A DNA stretch of 64,000 nucleotides from NCBI RefSeq assembly GCF_002218065.1, contig NZ_BDUB01000001.1, positions 4,249,118 to 4,313,117 of the forward strand, given 5' to 3'. Under the pieces are notes generated by a model. The model had not been told where the DNA came from and ran no database searches. It saw only the letters and a list, made by a program, of their open reading frames with translations. The position numbers were made by a program, and so were the translations under genes. Each line of letters opens with the position of its first letter. Within the stretch, counting starts at the first letter, position 1. This DNA comes from Nodularia sp. NIES-3585 (lineage in GTDB: Bacteria; Cyanobacteriota; Cyanobacteriia; Cyanobacteriales; Nostocaceae). This document shows positions 15,972-24,693 of this stretch, in pieces.

Positions 15972-16001
15972 TGTAGAGACGTTCCATGGAACGTCTCTAC
16001 A
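15972..16001. repeat. Perfect 30-bp palindrome
   Basis: TGTAGAGACGTTCCA followed by its exact reverse complement, centred on CCATGG. A partial second copy (GGGGAACGTCTCTAGA) follows at about 16012-16027. It lies between valS (just downstream) and the MITE-like copy. Dispersed GTAGAGACGTT repeats are usual in this group of cyanobacteria. Confidence 0.7.
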
Positions 16002-16052
16002 TTATTGTTTGGGGAACGTCTCTAGATTATGTTTTGGAGATGTCTATTGCAG

Positions 16053-19000
16053 CTATACTAAACTACGCAAGCGATCGCGCAAAATTTCGGCTTGTTTCTC
16101 AGCTTCTACTAAAGACTCTCTGACCCCCTTTACCACATCGGCGGGGGCTTTATCCACAAACTTAGGATTGCTTAACCTTGCACTCAAAGACTTAGCCTCT
16201 GCTTCAGCTTTGTTAAGGGTTTTTTCCAGTTTGGCACGCAAAGTCGCAATATCTACCACATCACCACTCAAAGGAATCACCACTTGTACAGTACCCACAA
16301 CCCCAGAGATGGCATTTTCTGGTGCTTGTGGCTGTGGTGAATTTGTCTGTGATGTTTCTGGCTGAGGAGTTGGCTGGAATAACTTAGCCCAGAAATTTTT
16401 TCTCGCCTGCGCGTTGAGGAGGTTTTGGACAACAAACCAAGATGCAAAACCCAAACCAACTATTTCAAAGAATGTGCCGATAAAGGGAACTTCATAAACC
16501 GCCTTCCCTGTAACCAAACCTATTCTCGCAAAAACAAGCCCCACGATAATCCAACCTATTATCTTCAAACCCCTCTGAGGTTTTTTCTCAACAACTACTG
16601 TAGGGCTTGTTTCCTCTGCCACAATAGTTAAATTCTCCACCTTGGCCAAATCTTGAATATAAGACTGTCCAGCAGTGAGGATTTCCCGTTCTTGGGGATT
16701 ACCACTTTGTAAATTTGCCGTAATTTTTGCCCCTGGCTTAATATCCGCTTCAGCCCGTAAATTCCGAATTGTGCGGATTGTGCCAATGAGTAATTCAAAC
16801 TGTGTTTCTAATTCTGGATTAATCAGGTTATTATCTGCTTCAGGATAGGCTTGTAAAGCTAAAGTTTGCAAAGAATCGGCTGGTTGTTGGGTGAGAGTTT
16901 GCCAAATTTCCTCAGTAATGTGAGGCATTAAAGGATGCAGTAATTTTAAAATCCCTTCCAATACATAGCCCAGAATTTGTTGTGCGACTTTTCTCGATGC
17001 TGGATTTGCATCTTTTTGTAACCGGGATTTAACTAATTCAATATACCAGTCGCAAAAATCACCCCAGATAAATTCATATAAACCTTTTGCAGCTTCACCT
17101 AAACCATAGTTATCAATGTAATTACTCGTTTGGTTGATAACTTGATGATAACGGGAAATAATCCAGCGATCGCTTAATTCTGTCGCAATTGGTTGACCAA
17201 GTTGTGCTGGGGTCTGTCCATCCAAATTCATCATTACAAATCGGGCGGCATTCCACAACTTGTTAGCAAAGTTACGCGAAGCTTCCACCGATGCAGACTC
17301 ATCCTTTTTGCGGTCATACTCCAAGCGAATATTTTGACCCGCACCCGCAACTTCTTTAATTAAGGTATAGCGCAGTGCATCAGTACCATATTTCTCAATT
17401 AATAACAGTGGGTCAATACCATTACCTTTAGTCTTCGACATTTTCTGACCGTTTTCATCCAACACTAAGCCGTGGATGTAAACATCATTAAATGGCATTT
17501 TCCCAGTAAAGTGTCCCGCCATCATGGTCATTCTGGCAACCCAGAAAAAGATGATATCAAAACCAGTGACTAAAGTACTGTTGGGGTAATAAGTTGCTAA
17601 ATCCTGAGTTTCTTCTGGCCAGCCCAAAGTGGAAAACGGCCAAAGTCCAGAAGAGAACCAAGTATCTAATACATCTGGGTCTTGTTCTAACTTGACATCT
17701 GCACCAAATCGTGTTTTAGCTTTTTCCCAAGCCTCATCTGCTGATTTGGCGACAATAAACGGCGTATTATCGGTAATTTGACCACCAGTTTCACTGACAG
17801 CATACCAAGCCGGAATTTGATGACCCCACCATAGTTGACGGGAGATACACCAATCTTTCAACTTGACTAACCAATCACGATAAACCTTAGTCCAGCGTTG
17901 GGGGACAAACTCCGGCGTATTTTGATTGTCGAGAAATTTTAAGGCTTTATCAGCCATCGGGCGAATTTTGACAAACCACTGAGTAGATAATAATGGTTCA
18001 ACTGGTACTTTACCGCGATCGCTATAAGGAATAGTATGCTTATAATCCTCCACCTTCACCAGCACACCATCGGCTTCTAAGCGAGAAATTACATTCTTTC
18101 TAGCCACAAAGCGGTCTTGTCCTTGGAACTCCCCAGCTTTATCATTGAGAGTCCCGTCTTTATTCATAATATTGATTGACGGCAAATTGTGACGCTTACC
18201 CATTTCAAAATCATTGGGATCATGGGCTGGAGTCACTTTTACACAACCAGTCCCAAATTTCGGGTCAACAAACTCATCACCAATAATCGGAATTTCCCGA
18301 TTCATAATTGGCAGAGTTAAGGTTTTGCCAATCAAGTGTTTATATCTGTCATCATTGGGATTAACCGCCACACCTGTATCACCCAGCATAGTTTCTGGTC
18401 GAGTTGTAGCCACTTCCACAAACCCAGAATTATCACTCAGGGGATAGCGGAAATGCCAAAGATTTCCATCAACCTCTTGATTATCCACTTCCACATCAGA
18501 CACCGCCGACCCAGAAGCCGGACACCAATTTACCAAATATTCGCCCCGATAAATTAGTCCTGATTCGTAGAGACTAACAAAGGCTTCCAGAACAGCTTGC
18601 GATAAACCTGCATCTAAAGTAAAGCGTTCCCGTGTCCAGTCAACGGAGACACCCAGGCGTTTTAACTGATTCACAATTGTACCCTCAGAATCGGCTTTCC
18701 ATTGCCAAGCCCGTTCTAAGAATTGTTCGCGTCCCAGTTCGTAGCGAGTTTTACCCTCTTTTTTGAGTTGCTTTTCCAACATCGTATGGACGGCGATGCT
18801 GGCGTGGTCGGTTCCGGGAACCCAGAGGGTATTGCGCCCTTTCATGCGGTGGTAGCGGATGAGGGTATCAATTAAGGCGCTTTCAAAGGCGTGACCCATG
18901 TGTAAACTGCCGGTGACGTTGGGAGGGGGAATGACGATGCAGTAAGGTTCACCGGGGTGGTTGGGGTCAGCTTTGTAGACTTGGTTTTCTTCCCAAAATT

Positions 19001-19067
19001 TTTGCCATTTGGCTTCGGTGGTGAATGGGTCGTAAAGGCTAGGGAGGTTGGTAATGTTTGCGGTCAT
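16053..19067 (-). CDS. valS: Valyl-tRNA synthetase with CAAD membrane domain
   Basis: 1004 residues. A class I synthetase charging tRNA-Val. The HIGH motif appears in [13 protein letters not shown] (about residue 48-60) and the KMSKS motif as KMSKTKG. The editing (CP1) domain lies between them and the anticodon-binding domain follows. Near the C-terminus, residues about 823-900 ([18 protein letters not shown], then [15 protein letters not shown]) form two hydrophobic helices of the CAAD type. This domain is appended to some cyanobacterial synthetases and anchors them to thylakoid membranes. It is inserted before the usual C-terminal coiled-coil arm (about 925-1004, [20 protein letters not shown]). 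The added domain explains the length beyond the usual 880-950. Transcribed alone. Confidence 0.96.
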   Translation of the reverse strand: MTANITNLPSLYDPFTTEAKWQKFWEENQVYKADPNHPGEPYCIVIPPPNVTGSLHMGHAFESALIDTLIRYHRMKGRNTLWVPGTDHASIAVHTMLEKQLKKEGKTRYELGREQFLERAWQWKADSEGTIVNQLKRLGVSVDWTRERFTLDAGLSQAVLEAFVSLYESGLIYRGEYLVNWCPASGSAVSDVEVDNQEVDGNLWHFRYPLSDNSGFVEVATTRPETMLGDTGVAVNPNDDRYKHLIGKTLTLPIMNREIPIIGDEFVDPKFGTGCVKVTPAHDPNDFEMGKRHNLPSINIMNKDGTLNDKAGEFQGQDRFVARKNVISRLEADGVLVKVEDYKHTIPYSDRGKVPVEPLLSTQWFVKIRPMADKALKFLDNQNTPEFVPQRWTKVYRDWLVKLKDWCISRQLWWGHQIPAWYAVSETGGQITDNTPFIVAKSADEAWEKAKTRFGADVKLEQDPDVLDTWFSSGLWPFSTLGWPEETQDLATYYPNSTLVTGFDIIFFWVARMTMMAGHFTGKMPFNDVYIHGLVLDENGQKMSKTKGNGIDPLLLIEKYGTDALRYTLIKEVAGAGQNIRLEYDRKKDESASVEASRNFANKLWNAARFVMMNLDGQTPAQLGQPIATELSDRWIISRYHQVINQTSNYIDNYGLGEAAKGLYEFIWGDFCDWYIELVKSRLQKDANPASRKVAQQILGYVLEGILKLLHPLMPHITEEIWQTLTQQPADSLQTLALQAYPEADNNLINPELETQFELLIGTIRTIRNLRAEADIKPGAKITANLQSGNPQEREILTAGQSYIQDLAKVENLTIVAEETSPTVVVEKKPQRGLKIIGWIIVGLVFARIGLVTGKAVYEVPFIGTFFEIVGLGFASWFVVQNLLNAQARKNFWAKLFQPTPQPETSQTNSPQPQAPENAISGVVGTVQVVIPLSGDVVDIATLRAKLEKTLNKAEAEAKSLSARLSNPKFVDKAPADVVKGVRESLVEAEKQAEILRDRLRSLV

Positions 19068-19126
19068 GCTGGGAATACTAATTCTGGAAGGACTTTAGTA
19101 AATTTTGCCATAGGGGAGAGGGGTTG

Positions 19127-19555
19127 ATGGAAAAAACGAACCGCCAAGTCGCCAAGAACGCCAAGAGAGGAGAGCCGAGTCAGGAAGTAGATAGGCTGGC
19201 TTATGCTGTGATTGGAGCAGCGCTGGAGGTACATCAACTTTTAGGGCCGGGGTTTTTGGAGCAAGTGTATAAGGAGGCGTTGATTATAGAATTGTTCAGG
19301 CGCGGGATACCTCATGAATTTGAAAAGCCTGTAACAGTAAATTACAAAGGACATGAAGTGGGTACAGGGAGATTAGATTTTTTGATAGACAATTGTCTAA
19401 TTGTGGAATTGAAAGCTGTCCAGAACCTAGCCCCAATACACGAAGCCCAAGTTCTCTCCTACCTAAAAATGACCAAACACCCACTCGCCCTCCTCATCAA
19501 CTTTAACGTCCCCCTCCTCAAAGACGGCATCAAACGAATTATCCTCACCTCCTAA
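19127..19555 (+). CDS. GxxExxY family (PDDEXK-type) protein
   Basis: 142 residues. LGPGFLEQVYKEAL is the family-naming GxxExxY motif. TGRLDFLIDNCLIVELKAV carries the D...ExK residues of a PDDEXK nuclease fold. The ending LLINFNVPLLKDGIKRI is typical of these proteins. Biological roles of the family are not settled; a nuclease-like activity is predicted from fold only. The first 16 or so residues (MEKTNRQVAKNAKRGE) are encoded by the left inverted repeat of the cassette and are probably not part of the fold. The ATG at 19127 overlaps TTG at 19124, and GGGGAGAGGGG upstream can serve as ribosome site. The 3' end overlaps the kinase gene tail by 93 bp, convergent. Confidence 0.85.
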   Translation: MEKTNRQVAKNAKRGEPSQEVDRLAYAVIGAALEVHQLLGPGFLEQVYKEALIIELFRRGIPHEFEKPVTVNYKGHEVGTGRLDFLIDNCLIVELKAVQNLAPIHEAQVLSYLKMTKHPLALLINFNVPLLKDGIKRIILTS

Positions 19556-19601
19556 CTCCTCCCTTGGCGTACTTGGCGACTTGGCGGTTCGTTTTTTCCA
19601 T
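19127..19601 (+). mobile_element. GxxExxY gene cassette bounded by 39-bp inverted repeats
   Basis: The left end (19127-19165) and right end (19563-19601) are inverted copies of a 39-bp sequence (ATGGAAAAAACGAACCGCCA..., CGCCAAG repeats) with one mismatch. They enclose exactly one gene. The right end is read as the C-terminal codons of the sugar kinase on the other strand, so the whole unit looks inserted at the kinase's stop codon. No transposase is encoded, so mobility in trans is inference. Confidence 0.65.
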
Positions 19602-20845
19602 CCCTGCAAAGCCAAAAGCGCCGAACCAAAAGCAGCCTCAGTATGCACCGAAGAAACCACAGACACCCTTAAAACACCTTCCCGAATAGCACACCAAGCA
19701 CTATTCCCCGCCCCACCCCCAGCCGTATAAACACGAGTTAAAGTATCCGCCCCCATTTCCTGCAACAAACCATAGCCACGCCCCTCAATCCTAGCCATAC
19801 CTTCCAACAACCCATGCAAAAACGCCACAGGGTCATCAGGACGTGGTTCTAATCGTGGCGGTAAATCGGGATCATTAATCGGAAAGCGATCGCCTGGCCG
19901 CAACAACGGATAATAATCTAACCCACTGGCTGTAGTAACATCAATCTGACTACTCAACCTTTCCAACTCAGCCGCACTAAAAAATTGCTTTAGCACAGCC
20001 CCCCCAGTATTAGAAGCACCCCCAGTCAGCCATAAATTACCCAAGCGATGACTGTAAATACCGTATCGTGAATCCTCCACACGCGTCCGACTCAATAATT
20101 TCACTACCAGCGTCGAACCCAAAGAAGTCACGGCTTCCCCCGGCGATTTTGCCCCACTAGCCAAAAAAGCCGCAATACTATCAGTTGTCCCAGCACACAC
20201 CAAGCAATCATCAGGAAAATTAAACTGAGTGGCAATTTCCGGGCGTAATTTGGCTATGGGAGTACCAGGAGTTAACACTTTCGGTAGCTGAATCGGTAAT
20301 TGCAGTTTCTCTAGCCATGCTGGATATTTTAACTGCTCCACATCATAGCCCAGCTTTAAAGCGTTGTGGTAATCGCTAATTCCCAAATAGCCATGTAGCA
20401 GAAATCCTAACCAATCAGCTTGATGCAGAAAATATCTCGCCTGACTAAAACTAGGTTGTTGCATCATCCACAACAATTTAGCCAAGCTAGAAGTGGCGCT
20501 TAAAACATTATGATGCGCTGGTGCAATATTTCTCAACTGCTCCAACACCACTGCTCCCCGTGCATCGTTGTACAGTAAAGGTGCATCTACAGGCTTACCA
20601 GCAGCATCAGTCAGCAAGACCGTAGATGAAGTACCATTAATAGCGATCGCCTTGACTTCTCGGCGCAATTTCTCAGGTATTTGTGCCAGTAGTGTGAATA
20701 AAGCCGTCTCCCAAACAGTTGCTAAATCAGAAACAGCCTCATCTGGCCAAGGATACTTGATTTCTGCCTGGGTGCAGGCTTCATGATTAATCACCACACC
20801 CCTAACGCCAGAAGTACCAAAATCGATCCCCAAATAAAAATCCAT
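19463..20845 (-). CDS. FGGY-family carbohydrate kinase (xylulokinase/ribulokinase-like)
   Basis: 460 residues with an actin-like two-domain ATPase fold. MDFYLGIDFGTSGVRGVVI is the phosphate-1 motif, INGTSSTVLL, ASGAKSPGEAVTSLGST and TAGGGAGNSAWCAIR are further family signatures. FGGY kinases phosphorylate sugars such as xylulose, ribulose or glycerol; a cyanobacterial relative from Synechococcus has been reported as a ribulose kinase, so that is the closest guess. Residues up to LLALQGWKK are family-like. The final 50 or so residues (RTAKSPST... to GEWVFGHF) are antisense to the GxxExxY cassette and replace the natural C-terminus. Upstream, psaM is divergent. Confidence 0.85.
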   Translation of the reverse strand: MDFYLGIDFGTSGVRGVVINHEACTQAEIKYPWPDEAVSDLATVWETALFTLLAQIPEKLRREVKAIAINGTSSTVLLTDAAGKPVDAPLLYNDARGAVVLEQLRNIAPAHHNVLSATSSLAKLLWMMQQPSFSQARYFLHQADWLGFLLHGYLGISDYHNALKLGYDVEQLKYPAWLEKLQLPIQLPKVLTPGTPIAKLRPEIATQFNFPDDCLVCAGTTDSIAAFLASGAKSPGEAVTSLGSTLVVKLLSRTRVEDSRYGIYSHRLGNLWLTGGASNTGGAVLKQFFSAAELERLSSQIDVTTASGLDYYPLLRPGDRFPINDPDLPPRLEPRPDDPVAFLHGLLEGMARIEGRGYGLLQEMGADTLTRVYTAGGGAGNSAWCAIREGVLRVSVVSSVHTEAAFGSALLALQGWKKRTAKSPSTPREELGGEDNSFDAVFEEGDVKVDEEGEWVFGHF

Positions 20846-20992
20846 AATTTATCAATTTTTTTGAAAATGCCTACCGATTAACCACGGCTTTTGTTGCATC
20901 TTGTTACAAGATATTCCACATTCTTGGCAAAACAGTGAAAAGTAGTAAACGAACTGTTCAATATTGATTTGAAGCTCAGGAGAGTTCCGACC

Positions 20993-21088
20993 ATGCCTAT
21001 ATCCGATACTCAAGTGTACATTGCTCTAGCTGTAGCCCTGATTCCAGGAATTCTGGCTTGGCGTTTAGCAACAGAACTTTACAAGTAA
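20993..21088 (+). CDS. psaM: Photosystem I reaction centre subunit XII (PsaM)
   Basis: 31 codons: [19 protein letters not shown], then [12 protein letters not shown]. This is the full sequence type of PsaM, a single-helix thylakoid membrane subunit of photosystem I that lies at the trimer/monomer interface and binds carotenoid. The hydrophobic helix covers residues 8-26. A ribosome site (CAGGAGAG) lies 10 bases before the ATG. It is monocistronic, divergent from the sugar kinase gene with a 147-bp gap that must carry its promoter. Confidence 0.95.
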   Translation: MPISDTQVYIALAVALIPGILAWRLATELYK

Positions 21089-21724
21089 CGCTACGTTCTG
21101 AAATGTAAGTGGGGCATATTCAAAATAGCCCCACCCTCAAACAACAATCAGGCTAATACCGCATGGCGTTCGTCAAAAGGTTTTTCTTTGGGGATTTTGA
21201 ACTTTTTCAAATGGTATGCCCATTTACGCCAGGCGGTAATAGTCCTGTTGTATGTACAATTCCAAAATAGAGCGCGGCCAGCAGCAACAAATCAAGTCGC
21301 CGCTATTTTTATATGCTTAAAAGTATATATAATAACTATTTATTTGTGGTAATTGCGTAATCTGTGAGCAAAAAGCTGGCAGAAATAACATGGCGACTAC
21401 AAATATTTTTTGAGTACAATGAAATGCCTCTAAATTTCCTAGACAGAGGAAAACCTCGGTTATCTATTCATAAATATCACCACAACTCGGATTTGACATA
21501 ATCTTTTAAAAGAATAATAATCGGGCAAAGCGGGTGCTGGTAACTGAATACCAGAAGCTTTTGAATACCAGATACTTACGTAGTTTACGTTAGTTTTTAA
21601 CTTTTAACATACGTGTAGCAATTTGGGAAAAATGAAGTAATATGACAGCTAAATCAAGATGTTATCAGTGCCAGTGTGCTTTCTATGATGTTGCAATTTA
21701 ATCAGTAAGGTTCTATTTAGCATA
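21089..21724. other. Gene-free 636-bp stretch after psaM
   Basis: No convincing gene. On the minus strand, 21148-21290 encodes a stop-bounded run (AAGRALFWNCTYNRTITAWR, then KWAYHLKKFKIP to a TGA) that reads like the tail of a protein. It has no start and I do not recognise it; it may be a gene relic. The remainder is AT-rich with no clear hairpin. Confidence 0.4.
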
Positions 21725-22135
21725 ATGAACGCGAGTCAACCGTCTAGACCACCGCTACAACCTCTACAAAAACGCCGGGCTGTTCCTCGACCAAAACGGC
21801 ATCTTCGTCAACGTTCTTACCAGGTTATGGCCCTGGAAACTACGGCAAAAATAGCGGTTAACTTGGCAATCTCCGCAGCAGCAGTATCTGCCTTAGCGCA
21901 ACTTGTGCCTCATCACTGGACACAGCAAGACAGGTTGCGAGAAGTCCTGACTGAAGTCAAACTAATGGAAGAACGTGTCGAAAGTTTGCAGACGGAATTT
22001 CAGCGGAATTTCGATCCCCATCAAGCTCATAGTATTAGACAGCAGCAAGCATATAGATTTGCTCCTAATCAACTTCCAGTCGTATTCGTGAATCGGGATG
22101 GGAAGGAAGTTGAAGTATTAGAGTTATTACCTTAA
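21725..22135 (+). CDS. Conserved cyanobacterial membrane-anchored hypothetical protein
   Basis: 136 residues. A basic, Pro/Arg-rich N-terminus (RPPLQPLQKRRAVPRPKRH) precedes one hydrophobic segment (about 42-64, IAVNLAISAAAVSALAQL). A short helical stretch with coiled-coil character follows (LREVLTEVKLMEERVESLQ), then a tail with VVFVNRDGKEVEVLELLP. The arrangement (basic cytosolic N-terminus, single TM helix, coiled coil) resembles FtsL/FtsB-like or small division-type proteins, but there is no sequence proof. Homologues of this build are found across cyanobacteria without assigned function. No operon partner is adjacent. I see no catalytic motif. Confidence 0.7.
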   Translation: MNASQPSRPPLQPLQKRRAVPRPKRHLRQRSYQVMALETTAKIAVNLAISAAAVSALAQLVPHHWTQQDRLREVLTEVKLMEERVESLQTEFQRNFDPHQAHSIRQQQAYRFAPNQLPVVFVNRDGKEVEVLELLP

Positions 22136-22466
22136 AAAAATATTCAGAATTTATTTTGACTCACCCTTTGAAGCAAGTCTTAAAGAATCTGCGTCTCTTC
22201 TCTCAAGGGGAGACGCTGCGTTCTATTGGCGCAGAGTGTCAAAAGTACAACTACGCCATGCAAGCGATCGCACGAAAAGCTAAGTTCCATTTCTAGCCAT
22301 TTCCGCCACATAAATGTCCTGGGAAATGGCTCAACATCTATTCATAATTAGCGACACTCTAATTCACAATTAAAAATTAAACTTATTTTTTGGCATTTTT
22401 AATTGTAAATTCCCCATGTTTGAAGTTAAACACTACAACACCCGTAGGTGGACTGAAAATCAGCTA
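22136..22466. other. Intergenic stretch with small palindromes
   Basis: It contains GCGTCTCTTCTC...GGGGAGACGC (about 22190-22215) and a HIP1 octamer (about 22263-22271). It lies between two genes that point toward each other, so any terminators would be here. No clear T-tailed hairpin seen. Confidence 0.4.
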
Positions 22467-23189
22467 TTAATCGAGATTGTCAGGAAACAACAGCTCGTTT
22501 AACCAATTTTCAATCTGTAAACGCAATCGGTAACCAGACATATCCTTTTGGCGATCTAGTCCGGGTAGTTGAGTCAGGGCGCGCCGATAATCAGCGATCG
22601 CACAATTCCAATCACCCCATAGATGATAAGTTCTGCCCCGTTCTGCCCAAATATGACCTTCTAGTTGACCGAAAAGCATTGCGACCTCAAAATTCTCAAT
22701 CGCCTCTTCGTATTGTGCCAAATCACGTAAGGTAATTCCTCTGTTAATCCGCGCCCGGACATAACTAGGATTCAAATCAATGGCGTGATCGTAGTCAGCC
22801 AGTGCTGCGGCGAATTCCTCACAGGCTGCATGGTAATTGGCTCGGTTATTATAAGCACTAGCTAAATTGGGATTCAATTGCAATGCTGTGTTGTAATCAC
22901 CCAAAGCTTTTGGCATTTCGCCACTCTGAAAATAAATTAATCCCCGATTGTTGTAATCAAGGGAATTTTGCGGACGACGAGTGATTAATTCGGTTAGTAA
23001 GGCGATCGCCTCAGAATAATCTCCTTGTCGAGCTGAATTCAAAGCACAAGAGCGTAAGTAGTCGTCTCCTAAAGCAGATCCACCCTTACCGTTTTTCTCA
23101 TGCTCATTAGTGTAAACAGTGCTATTTGACACAAACTTGTATCGATTATTTTGCTGGTTACCAGAAGCTAAAAATGAATGAATATTCAT
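22467..23189 (-). CDS. TPR-repeat protein
   Basis: 240 residues with about five tetratricopeptide repeats between residues 45 and 215. Good examples are YNNRGLIYFQSGEMPKALGD, AYNNRANYHAACEEFAAAL and ARINRGITLRDLAQYEEAI. TPR arrays are protein-binding scaffolds, and the partner is unknown. The first 35 residues are polar and low in complexity, with no signal peptide, so it should be cytosolic. The stop lies in a region with no close neighbour; the start faces the gene at 23608 across a 418-bp divergent gap. Similar single-array TPR proteins are very numerous in Nostocales. Confidence 0.8.
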   Translation of the reverse strand: MNIHSFLASGNQQNNRYKFVSNSTVYTNEHEKNGKGGSALGDDYLRSCALNSARQGDYSEAIALLTELITRRPQNSLDYNNRGLIYFQSGEMPKALGDYNTALQLNPNLASAYNNRANYHAACEEFAAALADYDHAIDLNPSYVRARINRGITLRDLAQYEEAIENFEVAMLFGQLEGHIWAERGRTYHLWGDWNCAIADYRRALTQLPGLDRQKDMSGYRLRLQIENWLNELLFPDNLD

Positions 23190-23607
23190 ATTGTATTGCC
23201 TGAGCTACTTGCTCTTTAAAATCAAATTACAGTTTTAGTCGTGATGGTAGTTTTGCCCCTGTGTCAGTTTTTAAGGTGTCTATAATTACTTTTCTTTCAG
23301 TAGTAAGGCTGAAACTAGGCTCCTACATCAAAAAAGTGGAAGACTTCACCTTACTTAAACAATTAATGCTCGAACCTAATAATTAATACGTCACCCGTAA
23401 GTTGAATTCCAGAAAGAATAAAGATCAATCTTAAAGAATAATTAAGTAGTGAGAGCAACAAATTGGTAAAATACCAACAAGCCTTTCACTTTAGCTGATA
23501 GTCGGGAAGCCCCAAGTGAGTGCTAGGTCTGCGCTAACTAACGCTGTCGGCGATGGTAAAGGATAGCTCAAAAGCACAAATTGTAATTTTTATTGGAGAA
23601 ATTTTTT
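23190..23607. other. Divergent intergenic region with possible structured leader
   Basis: Close to the 23608 gene, 23460-23575 contains TTGGTAAAATACCAA (self-complementary), GGGAAGCCCC and a GC-richer run GTCTGCGCTAACTAACGCTG inside otherwise AT-rich DNA. This could be a folded 5' untranslated region. It matches no riboswitch consensus that I can recall. A GGAG ribosome site is at 23595-23598. Confidence 0.35.
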
Positions 23608-24072
23608 ATGGCAACAGCAATTTCCTATCAAAATGCCCCTGATTTAGCTGCTGACGATTATATAGTTATAGGACTATCTACCTGTTTTATCAAGGAAGAC
23701 GGCGAAGTTTATCAAGTTGAAGTTGTAGAACCCATTCCTTCTGCGGCTTTAGAAGCCTTGTTAAAAGGTATTCCCACTTCCTATCACCTAGCTTGTGCAA
23801 CCACCCTCGGATCTGTCCTGGATGGCGATACACCACTGTTACCAGATGGTTTTCCAGATTCGACTCAATTTGGAGAAGAATTCGCCCTGCGGGTATTTGC
23901 GGCGGCTCGCACCTACAAACGTCGTGAAGTTGCCCAGTCTCTAATTCCTCTGGGTACAACTTACACTGATTTTAAATATTCAACTGAGCGTAAGCGAGTA
24001 CTCAATGCTGCTAGAGTTGTCAATAAAGAAGATAACGTGAAACAGCATTCCCACACTCACAAAGTTCTTTAA
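23608..24072 (+). CDS. Conserved cyanobacterial hypothetical protein
   Basis: 154 residues from the ATG at 23608, preceded by GGAG nine bases upstream (a TTG at 23593 is a poorer start). Sequence features are DDYIVIGLSTCFIKEDGEV and VVEPIPSAALEALLKGIPTSY, then TLGSVL and FALRVFAAARTYKRREVAQSL. It looks like a small soluble alpha/beta protein. I know of similar proteins only as cyanobacterial hypotheticals. The polar end (KQHSHTHKVL) is His-rich. A glutathione S-transferase gene begins 12 bp after its stop, so the two are almost surely co-transcribed. This hints at a role in redox or stress metabolism, by context only. Confidence 0.7.
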   Translation: MATAISYQNAPDLAADDYIVIGLSTCFIKEDGEVYQVEVVEPIPSAALEALLKGIPTSYHLACATTLGSVLDGDTPLLPDGFPDSTQFGEEFALRVFAAARTYKRREVAQSLIPLGTTYTDFKYSTERKRVLNAARVVNKEDNVKQHSHTHKVL

Positions 24073-24084
24073 TTTGAAATAATT

Positions 24085-24639
24085 ATGCTCAAACTTTACG
24101 GCGGCGCTCGTAGTCGAGCCTCCATTGTCCAGTGGTATCTGGAAGAACTAGGCGTTGGCTATGAATTTGTGATGTTGGATATGCAGGCGGGCGAACACAA
24201 GCAGCCTGAGTACCTGAAGATTAACCCAATGGCTAAAGTTCCAGCAATTGTCGATGGCGACTTCCAGCTTTGGGAATCAGGGGCAATTTTACTGTATCTT
24301 GCCGATAAATACGGTAAAACCGCACTTTCACCAGAAGAGCGGGGCATATATTCCCAGTGGGTCTTATTTGGCAATGCTACCCTTGCTACGGGGGTTTTTG
24401 TAGAAGCCAATCGAGAGCGAGAAATGCCCCGCTTGTTAACTCCCTTAAACGAGATTTTTGAGCGACAATCTTTTTTACTGGGTGATGAATTCACTGTTGC
24501 TGATATAGCCGTGGGGTCTATCCTGGCTTATATTCCCATCATGCTTAAATTAGACCTGAGCGCCTATCCAGCCGTCTTGAACTATATCAAGCGTATGTCT
24601 GAGCGTCCAGCGTTTCAAAAGAGCATTGGTGGTAGTTAG
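24085..24639 (+). CDS. Glutathione S-transferase family protein
   Basis: 184 residues. The N-terminal thioredoxin-like domain (1-75) includes LYGGARSRASIVQWYLEELG, the cis-Pro motif MAKVPAIVD (Val-Pro) and the glutathione-binding WESGAILLYLADKYG (Glu-Ser). The helical C-terminal domain has FLLGDEFTVADIAVGSILAY, the N-capping box region. Family members conjugate or reduce with glutathione in the cytoplasm, and the substrate is not predictable. It is shorter than the usual 200-220 residues, mainly in the C-terminal domain. Twelve bp behind the 23608 gene, same strand. Confidence 0.88.
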   Translation: MLKLYGGARSRASIVQWYLEELGVGYEFVMLDMQAGEHKQPEYLKINPMAKVPAIVDGDFQLWESGAILLYLADKYGKTALSPEERGIYSQWVLFGNATLATGVFVEANREREMPRLLTPLNEIFERQSFLLGDEFTVADIAVGSILAYIPIMLKLDLSAYPAVLNYIKRMSERPAFQKSIGGS

Positions 24640-24693
24640 GTACAACTGACCGCAAATAATCACAAAAAGTCAAGTATTGTAGGGTAGATTTTT

